This document shows, piece after piece, positions 6,060 to 9,175 of a stretch of 9,175 bases of DNA (position 1 is its first letter; every line of letters begins with the position of its first letter). Source of the DNA: JBOHSA01 sp050732995 (GTDB taxonomy: Bacteria; Gemmatimonadota; Gemmatimonadetes; Gemmatimonadales; GWC2-71-9); NCBI GenBank assembly GCA_050732995.1, contig JBOHSA010000061.1:1-9175 (forward strand), given 5' to 3'. Both the position numbers and the translations under genes were made by a program. Under the pieces are notes generated by a model. It searched no databases, was not told the origin of the DNA, and saw only the letters and a program-made list of their open reading frames with translations.

Positions 6060-6650
6060 TCAGGCCGGGTTGCCGGTCGGGGTCAGCGCGCGGGCCAGAA
6101 ACCGCTCGGGGTCGGGGTAGGTGTAGAACCGCCGGCCACGGAAGCGGTAGCTCCCCTCGAAATCGATGAGCGGACTGCCGCGCTCGGCGTCGTAAATCCC
6201 GCCGTAGACGGCGATCTGGGCGAGGAACACCGCCCCCGTGTAGAGCTTCTTGGTCGTCGCGTCGGCGTGGAGGCCGTGCTGGATGACCGCGGTGCGCTGC
6301 TCCGCGGTGAGCCGGTCGAACGCGGCACCGAAGCACTTCGTGGCCCGGCGGCAGAGGTCGGACGCGAAAAACGCCCCGTACCCAGCGAAGGGATAGAAGG
6401 GGTCGCCGAAGACGCGCGTCAGGTTGGGGTCGTCCGCCGGCACCCCCGGGACGACTGTCGTGACGAAGGCCACGAGCACCCGTTCGGCGAGCGCGGGATC
6501 CTCGAAGGCCTCGGGAATGGCCTTGAGGACGATCCGCACCGGCGTGCAGCCGGCCGCCCAGCCGGCCGCCAACCAGCTCAGCCGCTTGAGCGCCTCACGG
6601 CGGCTGAGCCCCCTGGTGACCGGAGTGTCCTGGGGCCGTTCTCCCCGCAT
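6060..6650 (-). CDS. Gluconate 2-dehydrogenase subunit 3-like small subunit with Tat signal
   Basis: This 196-residue protein is encoded directly before the GMC subunit on the same strand. The N-terminus has a twin-arginine signal 'SRREALK' (R17, R18), a hydrophobic stretch at 24-34 and 'AAGC' with C35, a possible lipobox, so it may be a Tat-exported lipoprotein. The remaining sequence ('LAERVLVAFVTTVVPGVPADDPNLTRVFGDP', 'FDRLTAEQRTAVIQHGL', 'AVYGGIYDAERGSPLIDFEGSYRF') resembles the gluconate 2-dehydrogenase subunit 3 family, small partners of GMC dehydrogenases. In characterised systems this subunit is needed for folding and carries the flavoprotein across the membrane as a Tat hitchhiker. 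Here the GMC partner indeed lacks a signal. ATG 6650 has GGGAG about eight bases upstream. The family call is from motifs and context; the lipid anchor is less sure. Confidence 0.78.
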   Translation of the reverse strand: MRGERPQDTPVTRGLSRREALKRLSWLAAGWAAGCTPVRIVLKAIPEAFEDPALAERVLVAFVTTVVPGVPADDPNLTRVFGDPFYPFAGYGAFFASDLCRRATKCFGAAFDRLTAEQRTAVIQHGLHADATTKKLYTGAVFLAQIAVYGGIYDAERGSPLIDFEGSYRFRGRRFYTYPDPERFLARALTPTGNPA

Positions 6651-6677
6651 ACGCGTCTCCCTCGGAGTACGCGTACA

Positions 6678-6708
6678 CGGTAGGGTCCGCCCCCTAAGAG
6701 ATCGTCAA
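6678..6708 (-). promoter_or_regulatory. Possible promoter of the dehydrogenase operon
   Basis: On the - strand TTGACG (6703-6708) lies about 55 bases before ATG 6650. The -10 is poor: CCCTAC or CCTACC at 17-18 bases spacing are the best candidates. Alternatively the operon is read through from the protease gene, which ends only 77 bases upstream. Weak call. Confidence 0.3.
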
Positions 6709-6727
6709 GCGGCGGGCGGCCGCACCA

Positions 6728-9175
6728 TCATGGTTTCCCTATCGGCGTTCCCGGCGGTGGCTCGAGCGCGCGCGGCGGGGCGGTCGCGGCGTCGCGGCGG
6801 CTGAGGAACCGGTCGATATCCGCCGCGGCGAGCGCGCGGTGCGCTGCCGTCTCGGGGTCCACGCTCGGCCGGCCCGCGCGCAGCCGGACTTGGCGCAAGC
6901 CCCATTCGGCCGCCGCCCGGGCCTCCGGCGTCGCGCGCGGGGACGCCGCGAGCCGGCTGAGCTCGTCCACCACCACGCGCTCGACCGCCCGCTTGAGCGC
7001 GGCGTGCCGAGCGGGCTCCGGCGCCCGCCACGTCCGCTCGAGGAGGCGGCCGATGACCCCGGTGGCCGTCGGCGCCTGGGGGTTCCGCGCCGCGAACGCC
7101 ACGAGGCGGGCGACGCGCTCGGGCGCGAGGATCCCGCCTACCACCGCCGTGGCGAGCGTGCGCGCGATGCCCACTTGGTCGAAGGCGGGCGCCGCGGCCG
7201 AGCCGAACGCGCGCTCCTCCGGGGCGAATCCGAAGGCGCGGGGGGCCATCAGGCGGAGCACCGGCTCCGGTACGGCGAGCTCTGCGGGCTGCACGGCGTC
7301 GAGCGCCAGCTCGAGCGCGCGCCGTTGGCGCGCGGGATCGATGATCCGCGTGACCGGGAACGTGTCGCCGCGCACCGCGTAGCGGTATTCCATGCCGCCG
7401 ATCGCCTTGATCGCGGCGCCCAAGGTGAAGCGGTGGTGCAGGTACACGGCGGCGAAGCGCATGTTCAGCAGCGCCATCGGGTCGCCCGGCGCGATCGCGC
7501 GCTCGTCGAAGCGGGCGACCAGCGTCCGTCGCACGTCCGCCACTCGGGCGAGCTCGGCGACCGCGTCCGCCCCGTTCACCCAGGTCGTCGCCTCGGGATA
7601 GGAGTTGGCGCCGCCTTCGTCCGGGTTGGTGATGAACCGCAGGCCGCGCGCCAGGCCCTCCTGGGCGATCGCCTCGAGCTCGGCGGCTTCCCGCTCCGGC
7701 GCGAACTCGGCATAGCCCCACCGGATCGCCAGACTGTCCCACGCGCCCGGGCCGTCGCGGTAGGCATTCGCCAGATCGATCCGCCCGTTCACCAGCCGGA
7801 TCAGCGGGGCGGGGTAGGCCATCACCGAGGCGCGGCCGTAGCTCGAGGCGATGAAGTTGTGCGCCAGCCCCAGTGTGTGGCCCACTTCGTGGGCCGCGTG
7901 CTGCCGCCGCCGCGCCATCGCGAACGCTTCGGCACCCACCTGCGGGTCGAGCGAGCCCAGCCAGCCGGTGAGCCCCGCGTCCTCTTCGGCCCCGAGCGCC
8001 GGGAGCGCGCCCGCGTACAGGTTGTGATCCATCTGCGAGCGGTATGAGTCCATCCGGACGGCGGCCTTGATGATCTCGCCGGTGCGCGGATCCACGAAGG
8101 CGGGCCCGATGGACGAGTTGGGGTCGGTGCGGTGGACCCACTGGATCACGTTGTAGCGGGCGTCCAGCGGGTCCATGTCGGCCGGCATGTCCTCCACGCG
8201 GAACGCGTTCACGAAGCCGGCGGCCGCGAAGACGCGGTTCCACCAGCCGGCGCCCTGCTGGAACGCAGTGCGGTAGGGTTCCGGCACCCCGGGATCGAGG
8301 TAGTAGACGATGGGCCGCACCGGCTCGCTCGGCGCCGCGCCCGGCGTCCGCTTGGCCAGCCGGTGCCGGATGGCGTACCGCGTCGGATAGTCCTGGTCGA
8401 ACGGCTTGGCGAAGTCGTAAAACGTGACCCCGAAGAACCCCATGCGCGGATCGAAGGGCCGGGGGCGGAAGCCGGGCTCGGGCAGCTGCACGAGGGAATG
8501 GTGCGCCCGGAGCGTAACCGCGCGGCCGTCCGGGGCGTGCTGCCGGACCTCGGGCCCCGGGTTGTCGCTGGTGAACGTGAGCGAGACCTCCACCTCGGTG
8601 TTGGCGGGGAAGGCCCTGGTGCGGGGCAGGTAGATACCGCTGCGATCCCGGTCGACGGCGAACGCGCCTTGGTTCCCGGCGCGGAGGGCGCCCCGCACGT
8701 CCATCACGTCGCTCACGAAGAACGACGTCGCGTCCACCACCAGCCGGCCGGCCTCTTCGGCCAGCACCTCGAGCGCCGCCACGGTGGATGTGGGGAACGA
8801 CTCGCGGACCGAGCGCTCGAGCGCCGCGTTATCGGTGCGCGCGCGAAACTGGGGATTCTGCACCACGAGATGCACCCGTGGGCCCGGGCGCTCGAACCGC
8901 GCGATCTTCTCGTCGCCGATGGTCCCGCGGTCGAGGCCCAGGTCCATCCCGCCGAGGCCGGTGGCGAGCGACGGCAGGTAGAGAAAGTCCGCGCTCAGCC
9001 GGCCCGCGGGGATCTCCAGCAGGAGCCGTCCCTTGGCCCCGTCCCAGTACAGCGGGAAGTAGCCGTCGCGTTTCTCGAAGCTCTTGGTGTATTCGGTGAT
9101 CGTGGGCTGCTGAGCCGTGGCGGGCGCGGCGAGCGTCAGCAGCGCCGACACCCACGCGGCAAGGCGGCGGGACAT
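6728..9175 (-). CDS. Exported zinc-dependent metalloprotease, DUF5117/DUF5118/DUF4953 type
   Basis: The 815-residue protein starts at the very right edge of the window. A typical Sec signal peptide (R3, R4, hydrophobic 5-17, cut after ATA at residue 21) suggests that ATG 9175 is the true start, although its ribosome site lies outside. The layout is that of the large zinc metalloproteases annotated with DUF5118, DUF5117 and DUF4953: an N-terminal part with 'RDGYFPLYWDGAKGRLLLEI' and 'FLYLPSLATGLGGMDLGLDRG', a middle beta-rich part, then the catalytic motif H429-E430-V-G-H433-x5-H439 ('HEVGHTLGLAHNF') and a probable Met-turn at M452 ('SVMAYPAP'). Zinc ligands and the general-base Glu are intact, so it should be active in the periplasm or outside the cell. 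The substrate is unknown; such proteins often accompany scavenging of peptides or proteins. Length is normal for the family as I remember it, with no frameshift seen. Confidence 0.88.
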   Translation of the reverse strand: MSRRLAAWVSALLTLAAPATAQQPTITEYTKSFEKRDGYFPLYWDGAKGRLLLEIPAGRLSADFLYLPSLATGLGGMDLGLDRGTIGDEKIARFERPGPRVHLVVQNPQFRARTDNAALERSVRESFPTSTVAALEVLAEEAGRLVVDATSFFVSDVMDVRGALRAGNQGAFAVDRDRSGIYLPRTRAFPANTEVEVSLTFTSDNPGPEVRQHAPDGRAVTLRAHHSLVQLPEPGFRPRPFDPRMGFFGVTFYDFAKPFDQDYPTRYAIRHRLAKRTPGAAPSEPVRPIVYYLDPGVPEPYRTAFQQGAGWWNRVFAAAGFVNAFRVEDMPADMDPLDARYNVIQWVHRTDPNSSIGPAFVDPRTGEIIKAAVRMDSYRSQMDHNLYAGALPALGAEEDAGLTGWLGSLDPQVGAEAFAMARRRQHAAHEVGHTLGLAHNFIASSYGRASVMAYPAPLIRLVNGRIDLANAYRDGPGAWDSLAIRWGYAEFAPEREAAELEAIAQEGLARGLRFITNPDEGGANSYPEATTWVNGADAVAELARVADVRRTLVARFDERAIAPGDPMALLNMRFAAVYLHHRFTLGAAIKAIGGMEYRYAVRGDTFPVTRIIDPARQRRALELALDAVQPAELAVPEPVLRLMAPRAFGFAPEERAFGSAAAPAFDQVGIARTLATAVVGGILAPERVARLVAFAARNPQAPTATGVIGRLLERTWRAPEPARHAALKRAVERVVVDELSRLAASPRATPEARAAAEWGLRQVRLRAGRPSVDPETAAHRALAAADIDRFLSRRDAATAPPRALEPPPGTPIGKP

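Noticed and set aside
6043..6336. N-terminal extension of the GMC reading frame up to 6336
   Set aside because: It overlaps the small subunit gene in another frame, is Arg/Pro/His-rich noise, and the FAD-binding motif begins right after ATG 6042, which has its own ribosome site.
6705..8243. 512-codon open frame on the - strand inside the metalloprotease gene
   Set aside because: It is a shadow frame of a GC-rich gene: composition is dominated by Arg, Gly, Ala and Pro with no motif, while the overlapping frame has the zinc site and signal peptide.

Overview
The window is uniformly GC-rich (roughly 70% by eye) and compactly coded, with no intergenic gap above about 150 bases. The gene content suggests an environmental bacterium of the Gemmatimonadota or a close relative. 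The reasons are the CHRD-domain lipoproteins with a '..VVAC(S/Q)D(Q/R)IGP' start, the ECF sigma / zinc-finger-FecR anti-sigma pair, the AsmA-like TIGR03545-type protein and the large DUF5117/DUF5118-type zinc metalloprotease. That assignment is an inference from family content; there is no rRNA or other marker here. I see no mobile element, CRISPR array, tRNA or rRNA.

Left part, + strand: (1) the C-terminal part of an AsmA/TIGR03545-like envelope protein runs in from the left edge (1-874). (2) A regulatory operon follows at 930-3142: an ECF sigma factor, a membrane anti-sigma factor whose start overlaps the sigma stop (ATGA), and 15 bases later a small exported beta-rich protein of unknown function. 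A possible ECF-type promoter lies immediately before the sigma gene, so close that the transcript may be leaderless. (3) Two tandem paralogous CHRD-domain lipoprotein genes follow (3249-3755 and 3903-4427). Each has its own strong AGGAGG ribosome site and its own near-identical TTGACAAC promoter. A GC-rich hairpin separates them, and a clear rho-independent terminator (hairpin plus T6) ends the second.

Right part, - strand: a two-gene dehydrogenase operon (6650 down to 4507) encodes a Tat-signal, gluconate-2-dehydrogenase-subunit-3-like small subunit and a GMC flavoprotein with a C-x5-C-x3-C cluster. This pairing resembles the periplasmic flavin / iron-sulfur dehydrogenases in which the small subunit carries the catalytic subunit through the Tat pathway. 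No cytochrome c subunit is present next to it. Upstream on the same strand, filling the rest of the window, is an 815-residue exported zinc metalloprotease (9175 down to 6728) with an intact HExxHxxGxxH site.

Most products are predicted to be exported or envelope-attached, and the sigma/anti-sigma pair would sense an envelope signal. Whether it controls any of the neighbours beyond its own operon cannot be told from the sequence. The most interesting items are the co-duplicated promoter-plus-CHRD cassettes, the cytochrome-less GMC/small-subunit pair with its candidate iron-sulfur motif, a C10 run between ribosome site and start of the GMC gene, and the unassigned third gene of the sigma operon.
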